Source: Domibacillus enclensis | GTDB lineage: Bacteria > Bacillota > Bacilli > Bacillales > Domibacillaceae | DNA: 64,000 nucleotides | NCBI RefSeq assembly: GCF_900156125.1 | Contig: NZ_FTLX01000003.1 | Coordinates: forward strand, 248,001 to 312,000 | Reading direction: 5' to 3' | Shown: in pieces, positions 18,209 to 26,901 of the stretch | Layout: each line of letters opens with the position of its first letter | Position numbering within the stretch: position 1 is the first letter of the stretch | The notes under the pieces: generated by a model | Told to the model about the DNA's origin: nothing | Seen by the model: only the letters and a program-made list of their open reading frames with translations | Database searches by the model: none | Position numbers and translations under genes: made by a program

Positions 18209-18856
18209 CATAATGGTAAATCGTTTGATGACTGCGCTTGCGCTAACAAAGTTTGGGTGGCATCGAACAGGACTGCGCGTTCGGAGGGGCAGGCGGTGAG
18301 CTGCTCCCTTTCGAGTCTTCGTCCTGCGTCAGCCGCCCTGGTGGGGAGGACGAGCAGCTGTTAAAACCTAAAAAGAAGCATTCTGAATGCGTAACCATAA
18401 ACCACTCTCTATTATTCGTGTGAAAAAGAAAGGACGCTTCTCATACAATCATTCGTTAGTTGTTGAAAACAAGGCGTTTTAAAGCTTTTAATCCTTACCG
18501 TTTCATTAGAACCACAACGGGCGCAGGGAGGCCGGCGGAGACTTCCGTGTGACGAGCGGACAGACTGAAACAGCCGCGCATTTTGGGCTGGTTCAGCGTT
18601 CGCCACATAGAAAAGCGGAGCCGGCAGCCCGGAGCCCCTGTGTGTGCTTTTCCAAGAAAAAAATTAAAGCTTTCATCTGCTAGATTATTAGGATTCACGA
18701 GCCAATCCCATTGCTATGTCCCGGCCTTTTCTTGCTGCCTGTACACGAGCGGATTCACTGCACAAAAAAACTTTTTTCTTTTTTTATAGACAAGCGTAGT
18801 GTACAATGCTAAATGGACATATATAGGTACGTACCTTTAAAGCAGGAGGAACAACG
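18209..18856 (+). other. Large non-coding region before trmFO
   Basis: About 650 bp without a convincing gene; the short open frames on both strands lack ribosome-binding sites. Structured parts: AGCTGCTC (18299-18306) pairing with GAGCAGCT (18352-18359); GCATTC/GAATGC at 18378-18390; a hairpin at 18565-18596 (CTGAAACAGCC/GGCTGGTTCAG, one mismatch); and AAAAGC/GCTTTT arms enclosing a GC-rich segment at about 18611-18651. A long A/T run follows at 18763-18785, then a TACAAT box at 18802-18807, probably the trmFO -10. GC-rich blocks alternate with AT-rich ones, unlike other gaps in the window. Confidence 0.5.
18825..18836. promoter_or_regulatory. 12-bp perfect palindrome in the trmFO leader
   Basis: AGGTACGTACCT is its own reverse complement. 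It lies 18 bp downstream of the TACAAT box and 20 bp before the trmFO start, within the expected 5' untranslated region, a position suited to a repressor site or a small mRNA hairpin. No known operator was recognised. Confidence 0.45.
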
Positions 18857-20161
18857 ATGACACAAACAATTAATGTAATTGGAGCGGGACTTGCGGGAAG
18901 TGAGGCAGCTTTTCAAATTGCCGAACGCGGCTTGCAGGTGCGCTTATACGAAATGCGTCCGGTTAAACAAACGCCGGCGCATCATACCGATCAATTTGCG
19001 GAGCTGGTTTGCAGCAACTCGCTGCGTGCAAATGGGCTGACAAACGCAGTAGGGGTATTAAAAGAAGAAATGCGCCAATTGAATTCTGTGATTATCAGCT
19101 CGGCCGATGCGTGTGCTGTACCGGCAGGCGGGGCTCTTGCAGTGGATCGTCATGAATTCGCTGCCCACGTAACCGAGCGTGTGAAAAACCATCCGAATGT
19201 GACAGTGATCAATGAAGAAGTAACGGACATTCCAGAAGGGATTACCGTAATTGCCACAGGTCCGCTCACAACAAGTGGTCTTGCAGAAAAAATTCAGGCA
19301 CTGACAGGTGAAGAGTACCTTTACTTTTATGATGCGGCTGCACCCATTGTGGAAAAAGACAGCATCAACATGGATGTGGCGTACTTAAAATCCCGCTACG
19401 ACAAGGGAGAGGCCGCTTATTTAAACTGTCCAATGAATGAAGAGGAATTTGACCGCTTTTATGAAGCGCTGATTGCAGCGGAAACCGTCCCTTTAAAGGA
19501 ATTTGAAAAAGAGATTTTCTTTGAAGGCTGTATGCCGATTGAGGTAATGGGCAGCCGCGGCAAGAAAACGATGCTGTTTGGCCCTCTTAAGCCGGTTGGA
19601 CTTGAAGATCCGCGCACGGGCAAGCGGCCATATGCAGTCGTGCAGCTTCGTCAGGATAATGCTGCCGGTACCCTTTATAACATTGTTGGTTTTCAGACAC
19701 ATTTAAAATGGGGGCCTCAAAAAGAAGTGCTGCGCCTGATCCCGGGTCTTGAAAATGTCGAAATTGTCCGCTACGGTGTTATGCATCGGAATACGTTTAT
19801 TAATTCACCGAAAGCTCTGCTTTCCACGTACCAGCTGAAGGATCGTCCAACTCTTCTTTTTGCCGGCCAGATGACGGGTGTGGAAGGATACGTTGAATCA
19901 GCTGCCAGTGGACTAATGGCCGGAATCAATGCAGCCAAGCTGGCATTGGGTGAAGAACCGGTGACGGCTCCGCAGGAAACGGCTATTGGCGGAATGGCGC
20001 ATTATATTACCAATGCTTCTCCGGACAATTTCCAGCCGATGAATGCCAATTTTGGTCTTTTCCCGGCACTGCCAACTAAAATTAAAGGAAAAAAAGAACG
20101 GTACGAAGCTTTGGCTGAACGAGCTTTGGAAACAATTCAAACTTTTTCGAAAAGTTTGTAA
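18857..20161 (+). CDS. trmFO: Methylenetetrahydrofolate-tRNA-(uracil-5)-methyltransferase TrmFO
   Basis: 434 residues. TrmFO methylates U54 of tRNA using methylene-THF and FAD. The N-terminal FAD-binding motif is [10 protein letters not shown] (about 8-17); the cysteine in the [14 protein letters not shown] segment (about 50-63) and the [13 protein letters not shown] segment (about 222-234) are family hallmarks, and a second GIDA-like region has the [16 protein letters not shown] motif near 338. The ATG follows AGCAGGAGG. The length equals B. subtilis TrmFO (old name Gid). It is followed by a terminator that overlaps the xerC promoter. Confidence 0.97.
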   Translation: MTQTINVIGAGLAGSEAAFQIAERGLQVRLYEMRPVKQTPAHHTDQFAELVCSNSLRANGLTNAVGVLKEEMRQLNSVIISSADACAVPAGGALAVDRHEFAAHVTERVKNHPNVTVINEEVTDIPEGITVIATGPLTTSGLAEKIQALTGEEYLYFYDAAAPIVEKDSINMDVAYLKSRYDKGEAAYLNCPMNEEEFDRFYEALIAAETVPLKEFEKEIFFEGCMPIEVMGSRGKKTMLFGPLKPVGLEDPRTGKRPYAVVQLRQDNAAGTLYNIVGFQTHLKWGPQKEVLRLIPGLENVEIVRYGVMHRNTFINSPKALLSTYQLKDRPTLLFAGQMTGVEGYVESAASGLMAGINAAKLALGEEPVTAPQETAIGGMAHYITNASPDNFQPMNANFGLFPALPTKIKGKKERYEALAERALETIQTFSKSL

Positions 20162-20166
20162 ATTTC

Positions 20167-20196
20167 TTGCGAGGGGCTGCTAACATGTGTTATCAT
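20167..20196 (+). promoter_or_regulatory. Extended -10 promoter for xerC-hslVU-codY
   Basis: TTGCGA at 20167-20172, 18-bp spacer, TATCAT at 20191-20196 preceded by TGT (extended -10). The -10 box falls in the loop of the trmFO terminator hairpin, so termination and initiation signals share the same bases. Confidence 0.5.
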
Positions 20197-20211
20197 TTAG
20201 TAGCCCTTTTA
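20174..20211 (+). terminator. Terminator-like hairpin after trmFO
   Basis: GGGCTGCTAA (20174-20183) pairs with TTAGTAGCCC (20197-20206), with one G-U, a 13-nt loop, and TTTTAT after it. It is probably a modest terminator; the long loop contains the xerC -10 box. Confidence 0.65.
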
Positions 20212-20223
20212 TGAGGTGGGAAA

Positions 20224-21123
20224 ATGTCTAAACTTTTCAATAATTATACACATTCTTATATGACGTATTTGCAAATCGAGAAAAACAGCTCTGTCCATAC
20301 GGTAAATAATTACCGTGATGACCTGGAGCACTTTTTTATGTTTATGAATGAGCAGCAGGTGCAGGAATTAGCTGATGTCACACATCAAACGGCCCGACTG
20401 TATTTAACAACTCTTCATGAAAAGAAAATGGCACGCGCCACCGCTTCCCGCAGGATCTCCGCTCTTCGCGGGTTTTACCGTTTTTTAATGAGGGAACAGA
20501 TTGTGGGGGAAAATCCTTTTTTGCTTGTCCACAGACCAAAAGGAACGAAGAAGCTTCCGTCTTTTTTTTATGAGGAAGAAATGAAGGAACTATTTGAAGC
20601 GGCGGATGGAGATGATGATCTTTCTGTGCGAAACCGGGCACTGCTTGAGCTTTTGTATGGGACGGGCATACGGGTCAGCGAATGTGCCGCGCTCTCTATA
20701 GCGGATCTTGATCTTCACCTGGGCGTGGTGCTCGTGCACGGCAAAGGCGGCAAAGAACGGTACGTACCCTTTGGCAGCTTTGCTTCAGAAGCGGTGGAAG
20801 CGTATCTTCAAAAAAGCAGGCCGGTGTTAATGCATAACGGAGAGCACCAAAAGCTGTTTGTGAACTTTAGGGGAGCACCTATTACAACGGGCGGCATTCG
20901 ATATATTTTAAATGGATTGATTAAAAAAGCGTCGTTATCAGGAAGTATTCACCCGCATATGCTAAGGCATAGTTTTGCGACTCACTTACTGAACAACGGT
21001 GCTGATATGCGGACTGTTCAAGAGCTTTTAGGACATGCAAGCCTTTCCTCTACACAAATGTATACGCATGTAACAAAGGAGCATTTGCAAAAGACGTATC
21101 GGAATCATCATCCACGTGCATAA
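20224..21123 (+). CDS. xerC: Tyrosine recombinase XerC (CodV)
   Basis: 299 residues. With XerD it resolves chromosome dimers at dif. An N-terminal SAM-like core-binding domain (about 5-90) is followed by the catalytic domain with Arg150 (TGIRVSE), His245 and Arg248 (HMLRH), His271 (LGHASLSST) and nucleophile Tyr280 (MYTHV). It is first in the codV-clpQ-clpY-codY order known in B. subtilis. The ATG follows TGAGGTGGG. The stop is 13 bp before hslV. Confidence 0.96.
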   Translation: MSKLFNNYTHSYMTYLQIEKNSSVHTVNNYRDDLEHFFMFMNEQQVQELADVTHQTARLYLTTLHEKKMARATASRRISALRGFYRFLMREQIVGENPFLLVHRPKGTKKLPSFFYEEEMKELFEAADGDDDLSVRNRALLELLYGTGIRVSECAALSIADLDLHLGVVLVHGKGGKERYVPFGSFASEAVEAYLQKSRPVLMHNGEHQKLFVNFRGAPITTGGIRYILNGLIKKASLSGSIHPHMLRHSFATHLLNNGADMRTVQELLGHASLSSTQMYTHVTKEHLQKTYRNHHPRA

Positions 21124-21136
21124 AGGAGAGAATAGA

Positions 21137-21679
21137 TTGGGACAATTTCATGCGACAACGATTTTTGCCGTTCAACACAATGGAGCAGCTGCCATGGCGG
21201 GAGACGGTCAGGTGACATTTGGAAATGCGGTTGTGATGAAGCACACCGCTAAAAAAGTACGGCGATTGTTTAACGGCAGGGTAATTGCGGGGTTTGCTGG
21301 TTCTGTAGCCGATGCCTTTACCTTATTTGAACTGTTTGAGAAAAAGCTAAACGAATACAGCGGCAATTTGCAGCGTGCAGCAGTAGAGCTTGCAAAAGAA
21401 TGGCGCACGGATAAAATGCTGCGCCGGCTAGAGGCCATGCTGATTGTGATGGATAAAGACAATCTGCTGCTTGTATCCGGAACGGGTGAAGTGATTGAGC
21501 CTGATGACGGCATTCTCGCTATTGGCTCAGGCGGAAACTATGCGTTGTCTGCCGGACGTGCATTAAAAGAATATGCGGGCCAGTTGTCGGCAGCAGAAAT
21601 CGCAGAAGCAGCATTGAAAACAGCTGCGGATATATGTGTTTATACAAACCATCAAATTATTGTCGAAGAACTGCAGTGA
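21137..21679 (+). CDS. hslV: ATP-dependent protease subunit HslV (ClpQ/CodW)
   Basis: 180 residues from a TTG start at 21137 behind AAAGGAGAG, beginning [16 protein letters not shown]. HslV is the proteasome-like peptidase that pairs with HslU. In B. subtilis the N terminus is MSSFHATTIF and Ser2 has been reported as nucleophile; here residue 2 is Gly, so the catalytic residue is more likely Thr7 after removal of a MGQFHA propeptide, as annotated for other Bacillus HslV. The [14 protein letters not shown] segment (about 132-145) is typical. It ends 11 bp before hslU. Confidence 0.95.
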   Translation: MGQFHATTIFAVQHNGAAAMAGDGQVTFGNAVVMKHTAKKVRRLFNGRVIAGFAGSVADAFTLFELFEKKLNEYSGNLQRAAVELAKEWRTDKMLRRLEAMLIVMDKDNLLLVSGTGEVIEPDDGILAIGSGGNYALSAGRALKEYAGQLSAAEIAEAALKTAADICVYTNHQIIVEELQ

Positions 21680-21690
21680 GGAGTGGTGAA

Positions 21691-23097
21691 ATGAAGTCGA
21701 ATGCAATCAATATGACGCCCCGTCAAATTGTCGAGCGTCTTGATCAATATATTGTTGGCCAAAAGGAAGCGAAAAAAGCCGTAGCCGTAGCGCTTCGCAA
21801 CCGGTATCGACGGAGCTTGCTCGACGATAGCATCCGGGATGAAGTGATACCGAAAAACATGCTGATGATCGGTCCCACCGGTGTCGGCAAAACGGAAATA
21901 GCCCGTCGAATGGCAAAGCTTGCCGGTGCTCCGTTCATTAAAGTGGAAGCGACAAAATTTACCGAAGTCGGCTACGTTGGCCGCGACGTTGAATCCATGG
22001 TGCGTGACCTGGCAGAAACAGCCGTTCGTCTTGTGAAAGAAGAGAAAATAGAGGAGGTGCGGGAGCCTGCAAAAGCAGCAGCCAATCGCCGCCTCGTTGA
22101 TCTTCTTGTTCCATCTCGCAAAAAAAAGGACGCGGTAAAAAATCCGTTTGAAATGCTTTTTGGCGGAAATGGCCAGCAGGAAGAAGCAGAAGAACCTGCT
22201 GAAGACACCTCTCTTTTTGAAAAACGACGTGCGGTTGAGCAAAAGCTTGCAGCCGGTGAACTTGAACATGAAGTGATTACGGTTGAAGTAGAAGAACAGC
22301 CTCCTTCTATGTTTGATTTATTTCAAGGGTCTGGTATGGAACAAATGGGCATGAATATGCAGGATGCACTCGGAGGCCTCATGCCGAAAAAGAAAAAGAA
22401 GAGAAAGCTTGCTGTAAAAGATGCCCGTCCCGTTTTAGAGCAGGAGGAAGCGCAAAAGCTGATCGACATGGACGAGGTGACTCAGGAAGCGATTCGCCGT
22501 GCTGAACAGACCGGTATCATCTTTATCGATGAAGTGGATAAAATTGCGGTGAAGGGCGGAGCGCAATCGGGCGCAAACGTGTCTCGCGAAGGCGTGCAGC
22601 GTGATATTCTGCCAATTGTTGAAGGCTCAACAGTCGTCACGAAATACGGGGCGATAAAAACAGACTATATTTTGTTTATTGCCGCGGGTGCTTTTCATAT
22701 GTCGAAGCCGTCTGACCTCATTCCGGAGCTTCAGGGCCGCTTCCCAATCCGTGTTGAACTGGAAAAATTGACGACGGATGATTTTGTCCGTATTTTAGTA
22801 GAGCCGGACAATGCGCTTTTAAAGCAATATAAAGCGCTGCTCGAAACAGAAGGCATTCATATTGAATTTACAGATGAAGCGGTCGGGCGCCTGGCTGAAA
22901 TTGCTTTTCACGTAAACAGTGAAACGGATAACATTGGGGCAAGACGCCTGCAGACAATCATGGAAAAGCTTCTCGAGGACTTGTCCTTTGAAGCGCCGGA
23001 TATCACGATGGAAACGATCACCATCACACCACAATACGTAGATGAAAAATTATCTGCTATTTCACAAAACAAAGACTTGAGCGAATTTATTTTATAA
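21691..23097 (+). CDS. hslU: ATPase subunit HslU (ClpY/CodX)
   Basis: 468 residues from the ATG at 21691 (earlier in-frame codons overlap hslV and lack a ribosome-binding site). It is the AAA+ unfoldase of the HslUV protease. Walker A is GPTGVGKTE near residue 60; the inserted I domain (about 110-245) is acidic and low in complexity; Walker B is IIFIDEVDK near 262; the sensor-2 segment [18 protein letters not shown] is near 415. The conserved C-terminal hydrophobic tail (ending EFIL) that docks into HslV is intact. Confidence 0.97.
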   Translation: MKSNAINMTPRQIVERLDQYIVGQKEAKKAVAVALRNRYRRSLLDDSIRDEVIPKNMLMIGPTGVGKTEIARRMAKLAGAPFIKVEATKFTEVGYVGRDVESMVRDLAETAVRLVKEEKIEEVREPAKAAANRRLVDLLVPSRKKKDAVKNPFEMLFGGNGQQEEAEEPAEDTSLFEKRRAVEQKLAAGELEHEVITVEVEEQPPSMFDLFQGSGMEQMGMNMQDALGGLMPKKKKKRKLAVKDARPVLEQEEAQKLIDMDEVTQEAIRRAEQTGIIFIDEVDKIAVKGGAQSGANVSREGVQRDILPIVEGSTVVTKYGAIKTDYILFIAAGAFHMSKPSDLIPELQGRFPIRVELEKLTTDDFVRILVEPDNALLKQYKALLETEGIHIEFTDEAVGRLAEIAFHVNSETDNIGARRLQTIMEKLLEDLSFEAPDITMETITITPQYVDEKLSAISQNKDLSEFIL

Positions 23098-23117
23098 TCA
23101 ATCGGAGGAACCACAAC

Positions 23118-23897
23118 ATGAATCTTTTAGCGAAAACAAGAAAAATAAACAAAATGCTTCAAAATGCAGCGGGGAAAACCGTCAACTTTAAAGAAATGGC
23201 TGAATCTCTTTCGGAAGTAATCGAAGCGAATATCTTTGTTGTCAGCCGCCGAGGCAAGCTGCTCGGCTTTGGCGTCAATCAGCAAATTGAAAATGAACGA
23301 ATGAAGCAAATGCTTGTGGAGCGTCAATTTCCTGAGCAGTACACAAAAAACTTATTTAACGTAACCGAAACGTCATCTAATCTAGATGTGAACAGCGAAT
23401 ACACAGCATTTCCAGTAGAAAATAAAGAATTGTTTCAAAATGGATTAACGACCATTGTACCGATCGTAGGAGCGGGTGAGCGCCTTGGAACACTCGTCCT
23501 AGCGCGGCTGGAAGAGCAATTTCACGATGATGACCTTATTCTCGCTGAATACGGAGCGACCGTTGTCGGCATGGAGATTTTGCGTGAAAAGGCGGAAGAA
23601 ATGCAAGAAGAAGCGAGAAGCAAAGCAGTGGTTCAAATGGCCATCAGCTCTCTTTCTTATAGTGAGCTTGAAGCGATTGAACACATCTTTGAAGAGCTGG
23701 ACGGAAAGGAAGGCTTGCTCGTTGCCTCTAAGATAGCGGATCGAGTTGGCATTACCCGCTCGGTGATTGTCAATGCACTTCGTAAGCTTGAAAGTGCAGG
23801 TGTCATCGAATCACGTTCTCTCGGAATGAAAGGAACGTATATTAAAGTCTTGAATAATAAGTTCTTGATGGAATTGGAAAAATTGAAGTCGAATTGA
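23118..23897 (+). CDS. codY: Global transcriptional repressor CodY
   Basis: 259 residues, identical in length to B. subtilis CodY. An N-terminal GAF domain (about 1-155) binds branched-chain amino acids, and GTP enhances DNA binding; the C-terminal winged helix-turn-helix ([20 protein letters not shown], about 202-221) binds DNA. It controls amino-acid, competence and motility genes in B. subtilis, including fla/che, which begins 236 bp downstream. The ATG follows AATCGGAGGAACC. A strong terminator separates it from the flagellar operon. Confidence 0.98.
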   Translation: MNLLAKTRKINKMLQNAAGKTVNFKEMAESLSEVIEANIFVVSRRGKLLGFGVNQQIENERMKQMLVERQFPEQYTKNLFNVTETSSNLDVNSEYTAFPVENKELFQNGLTTIVPIVGAGERLGTLVLARLEEQFHDDDLILAEYGATVVGMEILREKAEEMQEEARSKAVVQMAISSLSYSELEAIEHIFEELDGKEGLLVASKIADRVGITRSVIVNALRKLESAGVIESRSLGMKGTYIKVLNNKFLMELEKLKSN

Positions 23898-23903
23898 CCT
23901 TTG

Positions 23904-23937
23904 CACTTGCGGTTTAAAACCGCAAGTGTTTTTTTTA
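23904..23937 (+). terminator. Intrinsic terminator after codY
   Basis: CACTTGCGGTTT (23904-23915) and AAACCGCAAGTG (23917-23928) form a near-continuous stem, followed by eight T. It insulates fla/che from the codY operon. Confidence 0.9.
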
Positions 23938-24133
23938 TAAATAGTTAATGTACAAAAGTTGGCATCAATGTATAATAATTATAGGTTTATGACAATATTT
24001 TATACGCCTGTTCAAAATATGAAACTTTTTTGTTATTTTTGTTAAGAACGTGTCGAAAAATGACTTTTATGTTATATTTCTTTGAGTGTAGAAAATATGG
24101 AAGATAAGAACAAACGAAAGCGAAGTGGTAAGA
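23938..24133 (+). promoter_or_regulatory. fla/che control region upstream of flgB
   Basis: An AT-rich ~195-bp region. It contains TATAAT at 23971-23976, TATATT at 24073-24078, and TGTCGAA at 24051-24057, an exact match to the core Spo0A box, placed over the expected -35 of the TATATT box. No good TTGACA partner for either -10 and no SigD element (TAAA-N15-GCCGATAT) was found. No CodY box (AATTTTCWGAAAATT) with few mismatches was seen. The main promoter of the operon should be here, but its exact position is unresolved. Confidence 0.5.
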
Positions 24134-24520
24134 TTGAATCTTTTTTCAAATTCAATAAGCTCATTGGAACGTGGACTGGACTACGCCTCTCTGCGTCAAA
24201 AAACCATTGCAAATAACATCGCCAACGTGGATACACCTAACTATAAGTCTAAAGAAGTGAATTTTAAGAAAATAATGGAAGATACTCAACGGGAAACTGG
24301 AAATTTTCGGACAGATTCGCGTCATTTTACTTTTTCTTCAAGTTCAAGCAGCATGATCACGACTGCGCGAAATATGTCGTATAACGAAAGCGGCAATAGC
24401 GTCGATCTCGATGCTGAAATGTCTAAAATGGCTGAAAACCAACTTTACTATAATGCACTAACAGATCGATTGAGCTCCAAATATTCTTCTTTAACCAATA
24501 TTATTAGAGGAGGCAGGTAA
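24134..24520 (+). CDS. flgB: Flagellar basal-body rod protein FlgB
   Basis: 128 residues from a TTG at 24134, beginning MNLFSNSISSLERGLDYASL. An in-frame GTG at 24125 would add three residues, but the AAGTGG site is better placed for the TTG. FlgB is a proximal rod component. The NNIANVDTPNYKSKEV motif (about 27-42) is the hallmark of the rod/hook family, whose termini form coiled coils. It is the first gene of fla/che and ends 2 bp before flgC. Confidence 0.95.
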   Translation: MNLFSNSISSLERGLDYASLRQKTIANNIANVDTPNYKSKEVNFKKIMEDTQRETGNFRTDSRHFTFSSSSSSMITTARNMSYNESGNSVDLDAEMSKMAENQLYYNALTDRLSSKYSSLTNIIRGGR

Positions 24521-24522
24521 AC

Positions 24523-24969
24523 ATGTTTAACGGAATGAGTATAACGGCTTCTGCCTTAACCGCCCAGCGGCTGCGGATGGACGTCGTTTCTTCTAATATG
24601 GCCAATGCTGAATCCACACGCGCCAAACTCGTCGATGGAGAATGGCAGCCGTACCAGCGCAAGTCCGTCGTGCTGCAGCCGAAAGGAAACTCTTTTTCAA
24701 GCTTTTTGCAAATGGCGCAAAACAGCCCTGAAGCAGGAAACGGAGTGAAAGTAACAAAAATTGTAGAAGACACCGAAACACCCAATAAATTAATTTACGA
24801 TCCCGAGCATCCAGATGCGAACGCAGAAGGCTACGTCAGCATGCCGAATGTGGACCCGTTGCGTGAAATGGTTGATTTAATGAGCGCTACCAGATCCTAT
24901 GAAGCGAATGTGACGGTCTTCAATGCATCGAAAGCCATGATGACCAAAGCCCTTGAAATTGGAAAATAA
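24523..24969 (+). CDS. flgC: Flagellar basal-body rod protein FlgC
   Basis: 148 residues. A rod protein that assembles with FlgB on the FliE/MS-ring base. The SSNMANAESTR segment (about 25-35) is the FlgC form of the rod signature, and the C terminus carries the helical VDLMSATRSYEANVTVFNAS segment (about 119-138). The ATG follows AGAGGAGGCAGG. Close packing with flgB and fliE implies one transcript. Confidence 0.97.
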   Translation: MFNGMSITASALTAQRLRMDVVSSNMANAESTRAKLVDGEWQPYQRKSVVLQPKGNSFSSFLQMAQNSPEAGNGVKVTKIVEDTETPNKLIYDPEHPDANAEGYVSMPNVDPLREMVDLMSATRSYEANVTVFNASKAMMTKALEIGK

Positions 24970-24982
24970 GGAGAGAAACTAA

Positions 24983-25288
24983 ATGGCGATTGAATCCTTA
25001 AATGCTATTTCTTCCCCAACAGCGGGTATAGATATGAGTAAGAAAGCAGCCACACCATATGAATCACAGCAGAAATTTGCGGACTTTTTAAAAGATTCAT
25101 TGAATGACGTGATGAAGACAGAGGCAGAATCCAACACGCTGACAACAAAAATGATTAATGGGGAAAATGTCGATATTCACCAGGTCATGACAGCAGCGCA
25201 AAGGTCGGGTATTACGATGCAGCTGACACTCGAAGTTCGAAACAAAGCAGTAGAGGCTTATCAGGAAATTATGAGAATGCAAATGTAA
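24983..25288 (+). CDS. fliE: Flagellar hook-basal body protein FliE
   Basis: 101 residues. FliE links the MS ring to the rod. The central to C-terminal part carries the family segment (ENVDIHQVMTAAQRSGITMQ, about 57-76) and ends in a helix with VRNKAVEAYQEIMRMQM. The N terminus is polar and variable. The ATG follows AAGGAGAGAAAC. Confidence 0.96.
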   Translation: MAIESLNAISSPTAGIDMSKKAATPYESQQKFADFLKDSLNDVMKTEAESNTLTTKMINGENVDIHQVMTAAQRSGITMQLTLEVRNKAVEAYQEIMRMQM

Positions 25289-25321
25289 CAGGGAATGGAT
25301 TGAAGTGACCGGGGGATTGTA

Positions 25322-26890
25322 ATGAACGAAAATATAAAACAACAGCTTGCAAGAATAAAAGAATATTGGAGCACTCGTTCAAGAAAACAAAAAGTAGTCG
25401 GCATCTCAGCTTTGGCTTTTTTCGCCCTGGCTCTGTCACTGCTTGTTTTTTTCGCGGGCCGCACAACGATGGCGCCTCTCTACAGTGAGCTGTCTCCATC
25501 TGAAATTGGAGCGGTGAAAGAGAATTTGGACGGCCGCGGCATTGCGTATGAAATTACAGAAGGCGGCACGGGCATTCTTGTACCTGAGGAAGCTGTCGAT
25601 AACCTGAAAGTGGATTTAGCGGCAGAAGGACTCCCACAATCGGGCACCATTGATTACAGCTTTTTCAGCCAAAATGCCGGTTTTGGGATGACGGATAATG
25701 AGTTTAATGTGTTAAAGCTGGATGCGATGCAAACGGAGCTTGGTGGACTCATTACGGGCATTGATGGAGTAAAAGACGCAAATGTCATGATCAATCTGCC
25801 GCAGGAGGCGATTTTTGCGACAGATGAAGCGGAACAAGCCTCGGCATCTGTTGTACTAAATACCGAAGTGGGCTATCAATTTGACGAAAAGCAAATTAAG
25901 TCGCTTTATCATCTCGTTTCAAAAAGTGTGCCGAACCTTCCTGTAGAGAATATCGTCATCATGAATCAAAACTTTGAGTATTTTGAAATGAATAATTCCG
26001 GGACGGGCTCAGGCGATTCATTTGAACAGCAAATGGCCGTTAAAAAGCAGATCGAGCGAGATGTGCAAAGACAGGTGCAAAGTATGCTTGGTACGTTAAT
26101 GGGTGCCGATAAGGTCGTGGCGACTGTCACAGCCGATATAGACTTTACCCAGGAAAACCGGGAAGAAAACCTCGTTGAGCCTGTAGATGAAGAAAATATG
26201 GAAGGCATTCAAATCAGCGCCCAGCGTATCACTGAAACGTATACAGGGGATGCTGCCGGAGCAGGCGGCATTCCTCAGGCAGAAGATGCCGGGGACACGG
26301 CCACAACGTACTTAGAGGGAGCTTCAGGAACAGGCGATTACGAACGGACGGAAGAAACGCTCAACAACGAAGTGAACCGCATTCGTCGTGAAATCACTGA
26401 AAGTCCGTACAAAATTCGCGATCTTGGTATACAGGTAATGGTCGAGCCGCCAACTCCGGATGATCCGAATACAATGCCGGATCAAAGTGTGGAGGATATC
26501 CAGCAGCTGTTAGGCAATATTGTGAGAACATCGATTGATGAAAGCTACAATGCCGAGCTGACAGATCAGGCGCTTGAAGAAAAAATCACAGTCTCGGTCC
26601 AGGAATTGAATGGAAAAGTAACGTTTGAGGAAGAGCAGACGTCTTCGATTCCATGGTGGGTTTATTTAATCGGAGGCATTCTCCTCGTCGTCATTGGCGT
26701 ACTAATCTTTATGATGGTAAGAAAACGCCGTGAGGAAGAAGACGATGAAGACGAGTTTATTGAAGAAGAGGAAGAAGAGGTTTTCGTAGAAACAGAAGTG
26801 AATGCGCGCCGCAAGCAGCTGGAGAATATGGCGAAAGAAAAGCCGGAGGAATTTGCCAAGCTGCTTCGCACATGGCTGTCTGAGGAATAG
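25322..26890 (+). CDS. fliF: Flagellar MS-ring protein FliF
   Basis: 522 residues. FliF forms the membrane MS ring that holds the C ring and export gate. Transmembrane helix 1 spans about residues 24-46, and helix 2 about 444-467 (beginning IPWWVYLIGGILL); the extracytoplasmic ring-building domains between include the PLYSELSPSEIGAVKENLD segment. The cytoplasmic C terminus is acidic (a run of Glu near 480-490) and ends in the FliG-binding helix (EEFAKLLRTWLSEE). It is slightly shorter than B. subtilis FliF (536). Confidence 0.97.
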   Translation: MNENIKQQLARIKEYWSTRSRKQKVVGISALAFFALALSLLVFFAGRTTMAPLYSELSPSEIGAVKENLDGRGIAYEITEGGTGILVPEEAVDNLKVDLAAEGLPQSGTIDYSFFSQNAGFGMTDNEFNVLKLDAMQTELGGLITGIDGVKDANVMINLPQEAIFATDEAEQASASVVLNTEVGYQFDEKQIKSLYHLVSKSVPNLPVENIVIMNQNFEYFEMNNSGTGSGDSFEQQMAVKKQIERDVQRQVQSMLGTLMGADKVVATVTADIDFTQENREENLVEPVDEENMEGIQISAQRITETYTGDAAGAGGIPQAEDAGDTATTYLEGASGTGDYERTEETLNNEVNRIRREITESPYKIRDLGIQVMVEPPTPDDPNTMPDQSVEDIQQLLGNIVRTSIDESYNAELTDQALEEKITVSVQELNGKVTFEEEQTSSIPWWVYLIGGILLVVIGVLIFMMVRKRREEEDDEDEFIEEEEEEVFVETEVNARRKQLENMAKEKPEEFAKLLRTWLSEE

Positions 26891-26901
26891 GGGGGATCAT
26901 T

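Noticed and set aside
18412-18789. Short open frames (60-70 residues, both strands) in the topA-trmFO gap
   Set aside because: No ribosome-binding sites, overlapping in several frames, odd composition; better explained as non-coding DNA.
21652-22269. A 205-residue minus-strand open frame opposite hslU
   Set aside because: Phe/Cys/His-rich shadow of hslU with no support.
23938-24133. CodY-binding box or SigD promoter before flgB
   Set aside because: Best CodY-like match had more than four mismatches, and no TAAA-N15-GCCGATAT element was found.
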